Position numbers and translations under genes: made by a program. Of a DNA stretch of 64,000 nucleotides, positions 33,831-44,647 are shown piece after piece. The DNA is taken from the NCBI RefSeq assembly GCF_000004195.4, contig NC_030683.2:83291410-83355409 (forward strand), given 5' to 3'. The notes under the pieces were generated by a model that had not been told where the DNA came from, searched no databases, and worked only from the letters and a program-made list of their open reading frames with translations. The number at the start of each line of letters is the position of its first letter. The stretch's first letter is position 1. Source of the stretch: Xenopus tropicalis (taxonomy: Eukaryota > Chordata > Amphibia > Anura > Pipidae).

Positions 33831-34466
33831 TTTTTTTTTTTTTTTAAACTGGCAATTTTTATTGGTTTTGTTAGTCATGGTGCATTACAACAATGGTAGA
33901 CTGCTCATTGCAGTAGTCTGCGTTATGAGGATTGTCATTAGGTGGCATCATGAATAGCAATACAATTATGAAAATGAAAGAAAATTGTAGGGAGAGAAGA
34001 AAAAAAAAGGGGATGGGTAAATAAGGAGAGTAAAATACAGTAACTTAAAACAGTGAAAAACAGTAGTGTAGAGGCTGGGACCTGTTATTTTGGTAGAATG
34101 AGGGTATATTTCTCTTTTGTTATTTGCCAGTTTCTGAGGTTAGGGGTGTAATTCTGTGGTTAAGCTCGTATTGCCATGAATAGTTGGGAGTCGTTTTCAT
34201 GGAGTGGCCAGGGTAGCCAGATTTTTTCATAGGCTTCCATATCGTTCTGTAGCATATATGAGAGCTTTTCATAAGTGGCTAATGCATATTATTTTTGCTT
34301 TTAGAGAGTTTAATGGTAGTCCTATTTTTTTCCAGTTGCTGGCAATAATCAGTCTGGCAGCCATTTATATGTGTTGGCTCAGCCTATGAGCTGAATTTGT
34401 ATACTTGGGCAGTTTCTTTCCCAGTAGTAGTGTGAGGGGGTCTTTAGGGAACTCTGAATGGAAGAT
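33831..34466 (-). mobile_element. 5'-truncated L1-type LINE with target-site duplication
   Basis: Minus strand. The 3' end lies at 33831-33870: a poly(A) tail seen as a T run, then AACTGGCAATTTTTATTGG, which on the minus strand contains AATAAA. Upstream the translated pieces LLLGKKLPKYTNSAHRLSQH, MAARLIIASNWKKIGLPLNS and LATLATP resemble the C-terminus of frog L1/Tx1 proteins. The frame is broken several times. GGGACTCCATTTTT occurs at both borders (33821-33835 and 34467-34481). On the minus strand the duplication starts with A residues, as expected for cleavage at TT/AAAA. Confidence 0.75.
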
Positions 34467-34569
34467 GGGACTCCATTTTTTAAGAGACTCAGAATAGAAT
34501 CTATTCCTAAAGGTTGCCCCTGGTTTTCTATAAAGGTGTAAGCCTATCAGACCATCAAAAAAGGCACAC

Positions 34570-34667
34570 AGTAGCCGCATTTTGTGAATTTTGCACCGCT
34601 CCCCAAATTTTTCAGAAGTTTCCCATTTTTTCAGCGAAGCAAAATGGGACAGATTTGCTCATCACTA
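34570..34667. mobile_element. TAGTGATGAGCGAAT-type element, right-end fragment
   Basis: Ends GGGACAGATTTGCTCATCACTA at the right; TTTTTCAGCGAAGC and TTTTGTGAATTTTGCACCGC belong to the family. The left end is missing. Confidence 0.6.
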
Positions 34668-34754
34668 ATTGTATATGGTTATACAAAATGATCATTCTGT
34701 TGCTAAGAAACCTTAAAGCAAGCTGTGGAATCATTCTGCCTCAAAATGTAAAGA

Positions 34755-34985
34755 GTTTGTATGTTCTCCCTGTTTTGGCTCCTCTAGGTACTCCAGTTTC
34801 CTCCCACACAGTTGAAGGGTAAAGTCAGGTTAATTGGCTCCTGAAATGAAAAAAATACTTTTATGTGTTTTGTGAATGTGATAAGGACCTTGGTTTGTAA
34901 GTCCCATTGGGGCAGGGACTGATGTGAATGACGAAACTGTGTAAATGTGTTGGTGCTGTATAAATAAATAATAATAATAAAGCAA
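34755..34985 (+). mobile_element. Retroposon tail, SINE or L2/MIR-like, copy 1
   Basis: Contains TTTGTATGTTCTCCCTG, GTACTCCAGTTTCCTCCCAC, CAGGTTAATTGGCTCC, TAAGTCCCATTGGGGCAGG and TGGTGCTGTATAAATAAATA ending in an (AAT)n tail. This order is widespread in frog and fish genomes. Copies: 38455-38605, and an end piece at 57330-57432. The class (SINE or LINE tail) is not settled by sequence alone. Confidence 0.7.
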
Positions 34986-35078
34986 TGTTATTTGCTTTAC
35001 TGTGCCTACTACAGGAAACTATATACTTTTAGAGATATATTATCTCTCTGTACAAGCTATGAGCAAACTAAGTGCATT

Positions 35079-35260
35079 CAGGGCCACTCCTGCCATGAGG
35101 CAAAATGAGAACCTTCCTTGGGTGGCAGTAAGTGGGCAGTTACTAGGGGCAGCAAAAGCCACCGTTGGTAACTTTAAAAGCCCCCTGGACCCGAGCCAAC
35201 ACTAAAATTGTAAGCATGAAGTGGGAGAGAGGGGGCAGCAACCCCAGGATTGCCACTAAG
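35079..35260. repeat. CAGGGC-type dispersed repeat, copy 2
   Basis: CAGGGCCACTCCTGCCATGA, AATGAGAACCTTCCTTGGG, GTGGGCAGTTACTAGGGG and GCAGCAACCCCAGGATTG match 24740-24895 in the same order. Confidence 0.65.
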
Positions 35261-35458
35261 TAGATATATCTGTATTTGCTATTCTTGTTGTCTTACCATT
35301 CTGGTTCTTAACGCTTTTATAAAGTCTGCAGTGTCGGCCAAATATGCAGTATATTCTGTTGTTAAAAGGTTATATACAGCTTGCAGTTATGGTCTTTGCC
35401 CTGACAGCCTGTACCCCTCTTATTGTAATCAGATCATTTGCCCTAGGGATAAACAACT

Positions 35459-35520
35459 GGATCAGCCAGATATCACCCATCTTAGATGGGCATATCAGGG
35501 AAAGATTTACTTGTTTGGTA
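35459..35520. repeat. Scrap of the TAAAGGTGGCCATACA family
   Basis: GATATCACCCATCTTAGATG and GGGCATATCAGGGAAAG with GTTTGGT match the inner arm of the elements at 21346 and 51003. Neither end is present. Confidence 0.5.
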
Positions 35521-37289
35521 CTACTGAATGGATAGTTATATCTCAAAGATATGACTTGTCACTCAAGCTGAAAAATCACTTTTTTTTTTACAAAAAATGT
35601 ATATTTTTTCAATTTTAGAAAATAAAGATTGATACAAAAGCATGTTCAGTAAGGAGGATAGAGAAAAGAAAAGTAAGAAGAGTGGAACTCTGCAAGAATT
35701 CTATGTTATTTAAGCTTAACTTATAAGCTGTTTAACTTTTCAAATTATTCATTTTTATTTACTTCTTTACCTCAGCATCTTGCTAGTAATATTTTACTTG
35801 CTAGAAGAATGTGCATAAGAATAGTTTTTTGTGCCAAAGATATGTATTGGGGTAATAATCCAAGTAACACTAGTTCAGGTTTTTTGGCTATTGAAGATTT
35901 TAAGATAACTTTGATTAGTTTAAATATTTGTGACCAATACATTTTAGCAGATCAGCATTCCCATCATATATGGAAAATCACTCTTTATTCAGAACAAATT
36001 GATTTGAGCACAGAATTGTTTCCTTACGACATTTTATTATGCCAACGGCTCTGCCAATTAATTCAGTTAGGGACTCAAAATTTGATGTAAAATATGGGTT
36101 CAGATAGAATCTCAGCCCACTTTGGTAACAATATTTTGTTATTAAGATAGCTAAAATGTCAGCTAGAAAGAATGACAGAATTGTTGTTTTGTGGAAGAAT
36201 GTGTCTTCTCTCTTTTTTTAATATTCCTCATGCTTCAGGTATATTGAGACAAACAAAACACAGGGGAGATGTGTTATAACTATACTAAAAAAATAGAGCA
36301 ATACGGACTTGGAAAAATATAGTCATATTCCCCAGACATGACATGGAAGAAGCCCATGACTCAGTGGTCTGATTGGGTTGTTGCCTGTGTAGAACAGAAC
36401 GCATAGGTGCTCCTTATTGAGTTTATTTTGCTTTGAAGATGGCAGGTTGCAGTAGGTGGACAGATTGTGAGGAGAAAGTCTAACAAGAGAAGAGAAGACA
36501 GTGTGCCATAAAATTACTACTCATATACTAAATTCACATTTTCAGAAGGGCAGATATTTCTGTACTAACTGCCATTTTGCTGCACGATAAAACATCATCT
36601 CGAATAAAAATGGCAAAGTGCCTGTGGTGTGTAATATGCTGTAAAATATTTACAGAGAAAAAATGATGATCAGATATGTGCTAAAATATAATAAATGACA
36701 GTGCCTTTCAAAACATTTCAGATAAAAAATGGAATGCAGACAGTGGGGTCTCAGCACCGAAGCAGCAGGCATGATACATAGGTCAAACGACTGCACCACA
36801 GCACTGTCGCACTAAAGGATTTACCATGTAAGAGTTTTATATTGCACTACTGTGCACAGAATCCAGCCAGTAATTATTATGCAGTAAGTCTCTGTATTAG
36901 ATACTATGATACTCATTACAAAACAACAATTTTCATTAATAGTTTGATTAAAGTTTCCAATTTTTCCATCGGAGATTAATCCCAACTGAGAACAATTCGA
37001 ATGGTTATGTAACATTTCTTGGCCTTTACCAGTTGCTCTCAGGCAGAACACTGTTATATTTGTAACCCCCTCTCTCAGGATTGCCCCTCGCAAGGTGGAG
37101 ATAGGGGTCAGATGCTGCTGAACTGTAACACACAATGTGGATGCAAGTAATGCTTAAAACAAAAATTATTTATTAAACAGGTAGCAGCAAGTACTTTTTA
37201 GTAAATTCAGTAATGCAGATACAGTGGTACAATATATGCATTGTCTCCCAGTGTTTCAGGCTTCCTCAAGTTTGCTCCAAGGGCGTAAA
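35521..37289. other. Single-copy AT-rich stretch, no gene seen
   Basis: Frames up to 104 codons without recognisable domains. No repeat ends found. Confidence 0.4.
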
Positions 37290-37520
37290 TAAAGAACAGA
37301 CTTGGTTATTTCAGACATAGATGCCTGTGTGCGGGCTGGGATCTGAAAAAGCATTTGAATGATTGTGCTGTTCAATTGGAAAACCAAGTTGGACAATTAG
37401 GCTGTTTAGTACAGTTATGGGATTTCTAATAAATCCCAGGATTGAAAGGGAATTTAATCAATTGGATCAATGACTTTGTCAATGAACAGTTTGCACAACA
37501 TTGGGTAGAGTGATATAACC
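37290..37520. other. Candidate conserved non-coding element
   Basis: Single-copy DNA with CAATTGGAAAACC, GACAATTAGGCTG, TAATAAATCCCAGGATTG and TTTAATCAATTGGATC: homeodomain-, OTX- and SOX-like words in close order. No coding frame. Inference from texture. Confidence 0.3.
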
Positions 37521-38069
37521 CTTAACCATGTAATGCCAGTCTAATAAACAATCTGCACCTGCAGCAGTCAGAGTCTATGAAATGGAAAATAAGGCAAAGA
37601 GTTGATACAATTGCATATTTACAGCATATGTTGATACATGAGTTACATTTGCACGGCACCCTAAACTGACTGCAAAAGTTTTTGTTGCCAATGTGAGGGC
37701 TAGCTCCTGTAATAGCTTACGGAAGTAGGAAAGAGATATAAGATTATGGTTAGTAGATCTGCCAGGTGGTCCACTAGAGAAAGCAGAAAAGGTTATTACT
37801 TTTGGAGACACCTGCCAGCATAAGTGCTCAAGGGGATGAGCACATGGCTAAAACGATCTCCATGCCAGTATGTGTGATTGATAACGTTTGTTCCAGGAGG
37901 AAATATGTACTTCAGGAAGAGGAAGGGAGGTGGCCATTCTGGCAGGGTCTAGACAGGGATAGAAACTGCTAGAGGGGTGAGTCCAGGTTTAAGAAGAAAG
38001 GTCTGCAGCTGCCACAGTAACTAGGCCAGAGTGGGTCCCATGTGTAGTGAATGACCAGTGTAAGCATTA
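37521..38069. other. Single-copy stretch, no gene seen
   Basis: G/A-rich patch near 37890-38000 without repeat partner. Confidence 0.4.
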
Positions 38070-38394
38070 GGCTAATGTCAGACGAGGCGTAGGGTGGATA
38101 TTTTTGTCAAGCAGTAAAGCGCTTGCGAAAATTCCGCCCTACGCCTCCTACTTGTGCCTGCACCCGAATGAATGGAATACGCTTGTGTGCAGGCACATGT
38201 AGTGGAAATATGCATAAAAACGCGAGAGTTTGAAAGTCTTGCGTTTTTATGCATATTTCGGCTACATATGCCTGCACCGAGAGTATTTCATTTATTCAGG
38301 TGCAGGCACAAGTAGGAGGCGTAGGGCGGTATTTTCAGCAAGTGCTTTTCCACTTGCTGAAAATATCCGCCCTACGCCTCATCTGGCATTAGCC
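38070..38394. mobile_element. Foldback PIF/Harbinger-like MITE with TTA duplication
   Basis: Ends GGCTAATGTCAGACGAGGCG and the inverse CGCCTCATCTGGCATTAGCC; TTA flanks both sides (38067-38069, 38395-38397). Nearly the entire 325 bp folds: TAGGAGGCGTAGGGCGG pairs with CCGCCCTACGCCTCCTA, and CGCGAGAGTTTGAAAGTC with the AAGTCTTGCG side at the centre. It belongs to a different family from 17663-17873 but has the same target type. No protein encoded. Confidence 0.85.
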
Positions 38395-38454
38395 TTAACA
38401 ATAATGTGAGATCTTGTTTAAGTTACAGAGTCTTCCATATATTTGTCTTTTACT

Positions 38455-38605
38455 ATACATGCTGCCTGTGTCAACCTTGGTTTCCTTCGGGTACTCTGGT
38501 TTCCTTCCATGCTAAAAACAAACAGGCAGGTTAGTTGGTTCCTGATTAAAGTGACCCTAGTATGTGATTGTAATAGGAACCTTAGATAGCAAGTAATCCC
38601 TTCTG
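38455..38605 (+). mobile_element. Retroposon tail, SINE or L2/MIR-like, copy 2
   Basis: CGGGTACTCTGGTTTCCTTC, AGGCAGGTTAGTTGGTTCC, GTGACCCTAGTATGTGATTG and GGAACCTTAGAT match the copy at 34755. The terminal tail is missing, cut where the next repeat begins. Confidence 0.65.
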
Positions 38606-38613
38606 GCCAGTCC

Positions 38614-38905
38614 TACACTTACTTATCTGAGTTATTAAGAATTCAAATGCTTCAGGGGCTGAGTTTTACCTGCAACTTACTTGCTTTCAAGGTTGAAACT
38701 CCCAAATGGTTGCCCTTTTATTGGCCCCACTGGGATCATCTGACTGTAACTGGGAAGGGCGTGAGCTACAACATGGAGCTGGTCACTGCTCCTGTATAAA
38801 CTATAGGAAAAAGGGAAAGTTGTGCTCGGCCACTATGTTTAAACCATTAGGTGGGGTCGCAATGAGGTTGTGACCACAAAATACATATAGACAACAAGAG
38901 AACCT
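38614..38905 (+). repeat. Dispersed repeat related to 12661 and 45690
   Basis: GGCCAGTCCTACACTTAC, TTATTAAGAATTC and GCTGAGTTTTACCTGCAACT match 45700-45835; the part to 38810 is the reverse complement of 12661-12810; ATAGACAACAAGAGAACCTC (38888) recurs inverted at 45875 and 48000. Confidence 0.65.
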
Positions 38906-38924
38906 CTGCACTAATACTTTATCA

Positions 38925-38952
<28 letters not shown>
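38925..38952. repeat. (AT)n microsatellite
   Basis: Uninterrupted AT dinucleotides. Confidence 0.95.
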
Positions 38953-38955
<3 letters not shown>

Positions 38956-39092
38956 GAGAGAACATGAAAAATAAGTTATAAAAATTAACAATAACTAAAA
39001 CTGTCCACTAAATACAGATATTTTTAGCTCCAGAAGGCACTGGGGTAACTGCATTGGAAGAATGGTGCTCTCTGATGTGTAATGTATATATG

Positions 39093-39094
39093 TA

Positions 39095-39138
<44 letters not shown>

Positions 39139-39140
39139 TA
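39093..39140. repeat. (AT)n microsatellite with palindromic borders
   Basis: The AT tract 39097-39135 is framed by TACTGTATAT and its inverse ATATACAGTA, so the entire 48 bases form a perfect self-complementary block able to extrude as a cruciform. Confidence 0.9.
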
Positions 39141-39825
39141 TATAATGTACCAAACAGGGGCTTCAGTACAATGGAAGATATAGTCATTGCGCTTATTGCA
39201 TTATTTTGTCACATTATCTATATGACATACATAGATAGCTGTCACAGCAAGACCTTATTATTTGCAAGATATATTGTAAAGGCTTTGCTGTTTAGAGCAT
39301 AAGAAGGATGCAGGATGCTTGATTGACAGCTGCTATCTCAGTGAGCTTTTCTGCTGCTAGGCGTTCTTTAACTTCCAGTGAGTGCAGCACATACAGTACA
39401 TGTGGGTGGCAATACAGGCAGAGCTGTGATACAGGCACTATATAGTTCACTCTTCCTACAATTAAAATTTTTATTTTTTACACTGTATACTGCTATCTAT
39501 TTTATTAGTCTTTCTTATGATCATTCAAGAAAGACTTGTTCTAGTCACAAATCCAGAAAAAATAAAACAGTGTGTTTGCAAAAGTACAAGTTTCCTATTT
39601 TCTGAAATATTTTTCCCCCTATATTTTCTTGTTTCACTTCATATAAATTGTTGAAAGTTTTTGCTACATATACTCATGGTGTAATAATTTTGGACTGTAT
39701 AGTTATTAAAGGGCAAAACTTAACACCTGGAAATATCCAGCATCTCATGCCAAAAGCGGTCAGTTTAAATCCATGTACAGGTATATGTAGGTTGCAAGCA
39801 ATTCATTCTTTTGGGGGAATGTCAT
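39141..39825. other. Single-copy stretch, no gene seen
   Basis: Short frames only. Confidence 0.4.
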
Positions 39826-39955
39826 TAAAGGCACACAGGTGAAGGGTGCAGGAACCCATAGGGACCAATAAGATGTTGGCTTTTAAACAGGCTACCAATA
39901 AATGCTACTTGATTGGTTACTATAGGTGAGTACACCTGCAGACAATGTTCTATGT
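39826..39955. repeat. 'ACCAATAAG / TACTTGATTGGTTACTATAGG' repeat
   Basis: GGAACCCATAGGGACCAATAAG at the left and CTTGATTGGTTACTATAGGT at the right are roughly inverse. Related to 21219-21335 and 40225-40340. Confidence 0.55.
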
Positions 39956-40224
39956 GTTATTACAGAACCTGGTTTATTTTTTTTTTCATTTTTAAGCTTT
40001 TTTTTTTAAGCTCTAAAGCTCTCTGATTTGGAAATGATAAAACCTTACTGATGAATAAAAGTGCATAGCGCAAAATACAATTTTGGGAGCATTTTACCGT
40101 TTAGCATTTTACCCATGGTGGAGTTTTTTCCTCTCCATAATTGCAGCATAATTGAGGCTGCAATGGGGATATGCATTTGAAGCAATAGCTGGATTGTGTC
40201 ACTTCTGGCACTTATGGGGTTATG
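39956..40224. other. Unassigned short interval
   Basis: Long T runs at 39977-40008; no gene. Confidence 0.4.
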
Positions 40225-40340
40225 TATTAATAAACATTTTGTGTAACCCATAGCAACCAATCAGCAAGTAGCATTTACTGGTCACCTGTTTAAAAGCAAA
40301 ATCTTATTGGTTGCTATGGGTTACTGCACCTGGGCAAACT
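40225..40340. mobile_element. Short inverted-repeat element (CCCATAGCAACCAATCAG)
   Basis: AACCCATAGCAACCAATCAG on the left is inverse to TTATTGGTTGCTATGGGTTA on the right, with GTAGCATTTACTGGTCACC between. From memory an abundant frog element; the right flank CTGCACCTGGGCAAAC also belongs to it. Confidence 0.65.
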
Positions 40341-40534
40341 TAGTGTCTTTTATTCCATATGGGGCTTAGTTTCAATAATACATATGCACCCAGTTTATTG
40401 GGACAGGTATGCTGCGTCTAATTACGGTACTTTTTGAAGGAATTGGATGAGGGGGTGACATGCACCAAAAAAAAGAAAATACCCCAAACTCTGCAGAAAG
40501 AATCACAAGGAGTATGAATAAATGATTTTCTTCA

Positions 40535-40870
40535 CCTTGTACAGTTTCACAGAAAACTTCCTGGTTTCGCCAGTGGTAACATTTTTCGGAAATCTGCGTT
40601 AAAATTTTACCGCAAGTTTTTTTTCTGAAATAATTTGATTTTCGCAGAGGAAAAAATTAAAAAAAAAATGCCATGGCAATACTAAAGTTTTGCCATGCAT
40701 TTTGCAAATTATGTTTTTGCGCCACAAAAAAAACACCCATTGACCCCAATCCATTTGATGTGAGAAAAGACACAGAGAAAAACACCCATTGATTCCAATG
40801 CATTTGGGAAATTTTTGCATTTTGCAAATTTATCTGCAGTTTTGCATTTTTTTCTGCAAAGTAAAACAGG
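40535..40870. repeat. Dispersed repeat with CACCCATTGACTCCAATGCATTT blocks
   Basis: Two tandem-like blocks, AAACACCCATTGACCCCAAT (40729) and AAACACCCATTGATTCCAAT (40781), 52 bases apart, within T- and A-rich DNA with CGCAAGTTTTTTTT-type stretches. Resembles a frog element from memory. Confidence 0.5.
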
Positions 40871-40937
40871 CATTTTCCCTCACTATCAAGGAGGTGGAAG
40901 ACATGCATTATGGGCTCACACAACTCCAAAAAACTGT

Positions 40938-41236
40938 TCAGCTGCCCATACATTATATGCTCTGCCCATTTGGAGACCTTTCCCTGATATGCCCACCAAA
41001 GGTATGCAATGTCAGGCTGATCTGATCAATTGGCCATATGGGCAAGAGATTGGATCACAACAACTGGGGTTCAGAACAATGTAGCGAGGACTGCATCAAC
41101 GATCCCACAAACCTGCCCAGTCAACATCTGGCCATTTTTGGCCAGATATTGGTCAGGTAGCCCCGTCAGAGAGCAGAAACACTGCTGAAGGGCCCAAATT
41201 GGCAGCTTAAATCTGCCTGTGCATTGGCACATTTAC
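40938..41236. mobile_element. TAAAGGTGGCCATACA-type element, diverged copy
   Basis: CCCTGATATGCCCACC, GGCTGATCTGATCAATTGGC, TGGCCAGATATTGGTCAGG and CAGCTTAAATCTGCCTGTGC match the copies at 21346 and 51003. Ends are degraded (GCTGCCCATACA on the left, GGCACATTTAC on the right). Confidence 0.65.
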
Positions 41237-41589
41237 TGTACCAAGGGCAGTTTAAATCAAAGAAATATGGTTTAGATTATTTACAAAGGTTTTTAGTTAA
41301 GAAGAGACATTCCACTGTACAAATGTTCTGTAGACTAAGGTGAAATTTCTATAGACTATTGGCCTTTTAGAAATCTCACAGACTACTTAGCCATGATGCT
41401 GTTCTTTATAGACTGTGTCAGACTCTCTCTAGGTGACTGATATTAGTGTGATAAGGCTGGAGACAGGTGTCACAATAAACGAGTTGGCAGAACATAGAGA
41501 AACATTTCTGGGAATTTTCCAACACAGACAACAAGGCCATTAGAGTCATATTTGTTTTGCCAAGAGGCACAGAGGGGGTAACATTTTTG
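41237..41589. other. Single-copy stretch
   Basis: No gene or repeat recognised; may belong to the following candidate element. Confidence 0.35.
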
Positions 41590-42110
41590 GACGGTCTCAA
41601 GTGGCGCTGCTCAACTACCAGCGCTACATGTGGAATACATTATCCAAAAAACAAAATCATTTAAGAGCAATACAAATAGACTCGTTATCTTGCAAGCTTA
41701 ATGGCCTTATTTCCTCACTCTGCTGCATAATGACAGCTCTCAGTGCAGACGCAAGCTGCCGCTCCCAGTGGCTAATTGTTTTTAAATGTTAATAGAAGCG
41801 GATCACACAGTGCCCATCAATCTGTTCTCAGGTAAGTAACACACAAAAGCCAGGTCTCCCCTCCTTTTAGCAGCGATTCACGACTGCTGAGCAGGGGTTG
41901 TGCAGCGGGAAGCTATTTGGATGCGGCTCTCATTAGACCCTAAGAACTGTCCTTCCTGGGAATACAACTCATTATATTTTTCACCTAAAGGGACTGACGA
42001 CAGAAACTCAAATTAGAGTCACAGCTACACATACCTCCCACAAGCAATGTCTTTGTAAACAACAACTCATTGGCTGCTGAAAGAGTGTGAATGTCATATT
42101 CTATGTGATT
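41590..42110. other. Candidate conserved non-coding element with consensus splice donor
   Basis: Long single-copy, moderately GC-rich block: GCATAATGACAGCTCTCAG (TGACAG at 41731-41736, MEIS/TGIF-like), CAGTGGCTAATTGTTTTTAA, AAGCGGATCACACAG, and TTTGTAAACAACAAC (forkhead-like). A perfect donor CAG|GTAAGT lies at 41829-41837. A 63-codon frame ends before it, with no recognisable protein. Best explanation: enhancer or non-coding exon; inference. Confidence 0.4.
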
Positions 42111-42323
42111 CAGCTTTTCACATATTGCTATTTAAACTACGAGCCCATAAAATCTCTTTTCTGCTACATTTTTTGAAAAACAGCATATAGGTTAGGTATT
42201 ACCATCACAGTTGTGGTGCATGCATGTAACTTAATATATGCACATATAATTGCATGCATAGCATTTATTTCATACTGTCACATTTTACTGTTGCAGGAAT
42301 TACTGTATACACTTACCAAAAAC

Positions 42324-42429
42324 CAGGCCCAGATTTGTGGCAAGGCCACAAAAAACCTGGGCCTAGGGCGGCACAAATGTAGCCCCGCCACACAAGCTGA
42401 TACTGGTCTCCTATCTCTATCTGGCCCTG
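42324..42429. mobile_element. hAT-like element, internally deleted copy
   Basis: CAGGCCCAGATTTGTGGCAA at the left and TATCTGGCCCTG at the right; interior GGCCTAGGGCGGCAC matches 6760-7039. About 106 bases against 280 in the longer copy. The flanking eight bases do not match, so the insertion is old. Confidence 0.65.
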
Positions 42430-44585
42430 ACAAGATACAACATTCCACTTCTCCTGTTAATGTTCTTAGGCCAAAGTGCCTAGCGCTTGCACTTCCTTAT
42501 ATAGGCCACTGAAGGGGAATCCCTTAAAAATAGTCTCACTGTATATACCTTGAAATAAATTATATTTCATCTCCTTAGATGCAGTCCTGTCCATAGCTGG
42601 AGCTACAGATGTGGGATCCTGTGCCTTGAATGGAAACTTGAAAGGGACCAAATCTAAAGGTACAAATGATATGATTCAGGGAAGTCCAACCTGTAGCCCT
42701 GCAGCCATTGTTGATTTACAAGTCTTAGCATTCTACTGACAGGCTAAATCTTCTTTCATCCTACTATAAAACTGACCTTGGTTCCATCTAGCTCTAATAC
42801 AAACAGCCAAAGCTGCCTTTCCTTTTATAGCTGCATTTATAAATGGGCAGGGGGTGCTGAGGGCAGGGCCAGTTTCCTCTAGAAAATTTGCACAGCTGCT
42901 GCTGATTTTTTGCTGGGAGCCAGGCACTTCTTTGTAATGCCACTGACCTACACCCACCTATATATCGCTTTGCTCATCTCTTATATTCACAATGAGTTAA
43001 TAAAGGGGATGCACACCCAAACACTGTTGTTTGCATACTGAGAAAATATATATTTCTTAGGTTTAAAAGATACTTGTAAATGCAATTGAAATTTAAAATC
43101 TGGCTGGCTATTTATATTTTCTCTGTTGGGTCCAACCTCTGAAGCAATGTAGTATAACCTAGCAGATTAACAGACCTGGAGGAGAATTGACTTATGTTAA
43201 TAATGACAAAGAAACTGATGAAGAGATACTACTTTTGTTTGCAGTTACATTTGCAAAAACTTTTAAATGATCATTTCTAGAGAATGTATATTGCAAAGTT
43301 GCTTTTAACAGTATCTTTTATTATACAAAACAACAGTTTTATGTTTGGAATCCTTTGTTCTCATATATACCTGTTCCATAGTGATGTCTCAGCATGGCCA
43401 TTTGATCAGTTCTCTGTCCCTGCCTGCTCCCTTATCTCTTGTCTTGTTCCCCTTGTGCCTAATTTAGTTTGTATGAATGTAGGCCCATTTCTTACATTGC
43501 ATAAATTACTTGACTGCTTTTTAATTTGGCTTCCAAAGCAAAGATTTCATTGAGATGGTGCTAGCAAGAGTATTATCATGATAATGACTTGCACTTAACA
43601 AAGTAACAAAGGGGACACTTCTCTATTCTTGTTTATGTTGACCTTTTTTGTGGCTTACTCCATCAATAAATCAGTGTTGCTGCAAACTCCATTTTCTCTC
43701 CATATTACAGCCTTTATTGATTTAGTCTCTTCTTAAATTGCTAATTCTGTGACTCCAAGTCAGGCGCATACTGTAATTTTATGTGCTACAGCACCTCCAT
43801 CATTTGAGAGACTGGAAGAATTTGTCCTTATTCCTTTCCATTCATATGCAGGCAACTTTTACCATACTAATTTGATTATGTTTAGGACACTGTGATATAT
43901 GGATTCTGGGAAAGGCAAATGAACCAATTTCATCATCACTTCTCCCTATTTATTTGTATCTTCTACCAGTTTCTGAAAAAAAAGTAATTGACCAGGCCAA
44001 AATCTGGCGTAGAATTATACCCAGAACAATGTATCTAGCACTGTATCTAACACCTGGCTTGTCCAATCAGTAAGTACAAGACTTTCTTTGTGTGTGATGC
44101 TGTTGCACCAATTGAATCACATGTATTTGCTTGAAGGCAATTAGTGTGACCCACATGTCCCATCGATGTCCTGCATTCTTCCTTTCAATGCGCATTAACA
44201 AAATATGGTATTGTTTTGCTTGACACATACACGTACATATTTTCTGCTTATATCAATAGACAATTCTCTTATGAAAACCTATTCACTAAACTATTCTTTA
44301 ATTCACTTTTAGACCCAATGATATGCAAAATAAAAAAAAATGTATATTCTATTACAATTATTATCACATTACCCTTACATTTCTAACCATTAGAATGCCA
44401 AAGTGTTTAGTATTTTGTTTAAACACTGAAATAATCATTCATCTCCAATGTTTCTTTTGTTATCTTCAGTACTTCCCTGAGGCAATATAAAGTGTTGAAG
44501 AATATGGTGTTTGTGTGCAAGTGTTATGCCATGGTTGTTAGATGAGCTCTGAAGCTGTCCTTATTTGTTTTGTATCTTCTTACAG
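42430..44585. other. Single-copy stretch, no gene seen
   Basis: Frames up to 89 codons, none recognisable. AT-rich from 43000 on. Confidence 0.4.
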
Positions 44586-44647
44586 AACTATATGCTAAAG
44601 AATCCCCGTTACCCAATATATCCTATCCAGACAGACAGTGGCATAAG
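44586..44647 (+). other. Weak candidate micro-exon
   Basis: A good pyrimidine tract and acceptor (TTGTTTTGTATCTTCTTACAG) precede 62 bases that end in AAG followed by GTATAT. Two frames are open: one reads NYMLKNPRYPIYPIQTDSGI, the other LYAKESPLPNISYPDRQWHK. I recognise neither, the donor is below consensus, and no flanking exon is seen. Confidence 0.2.
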
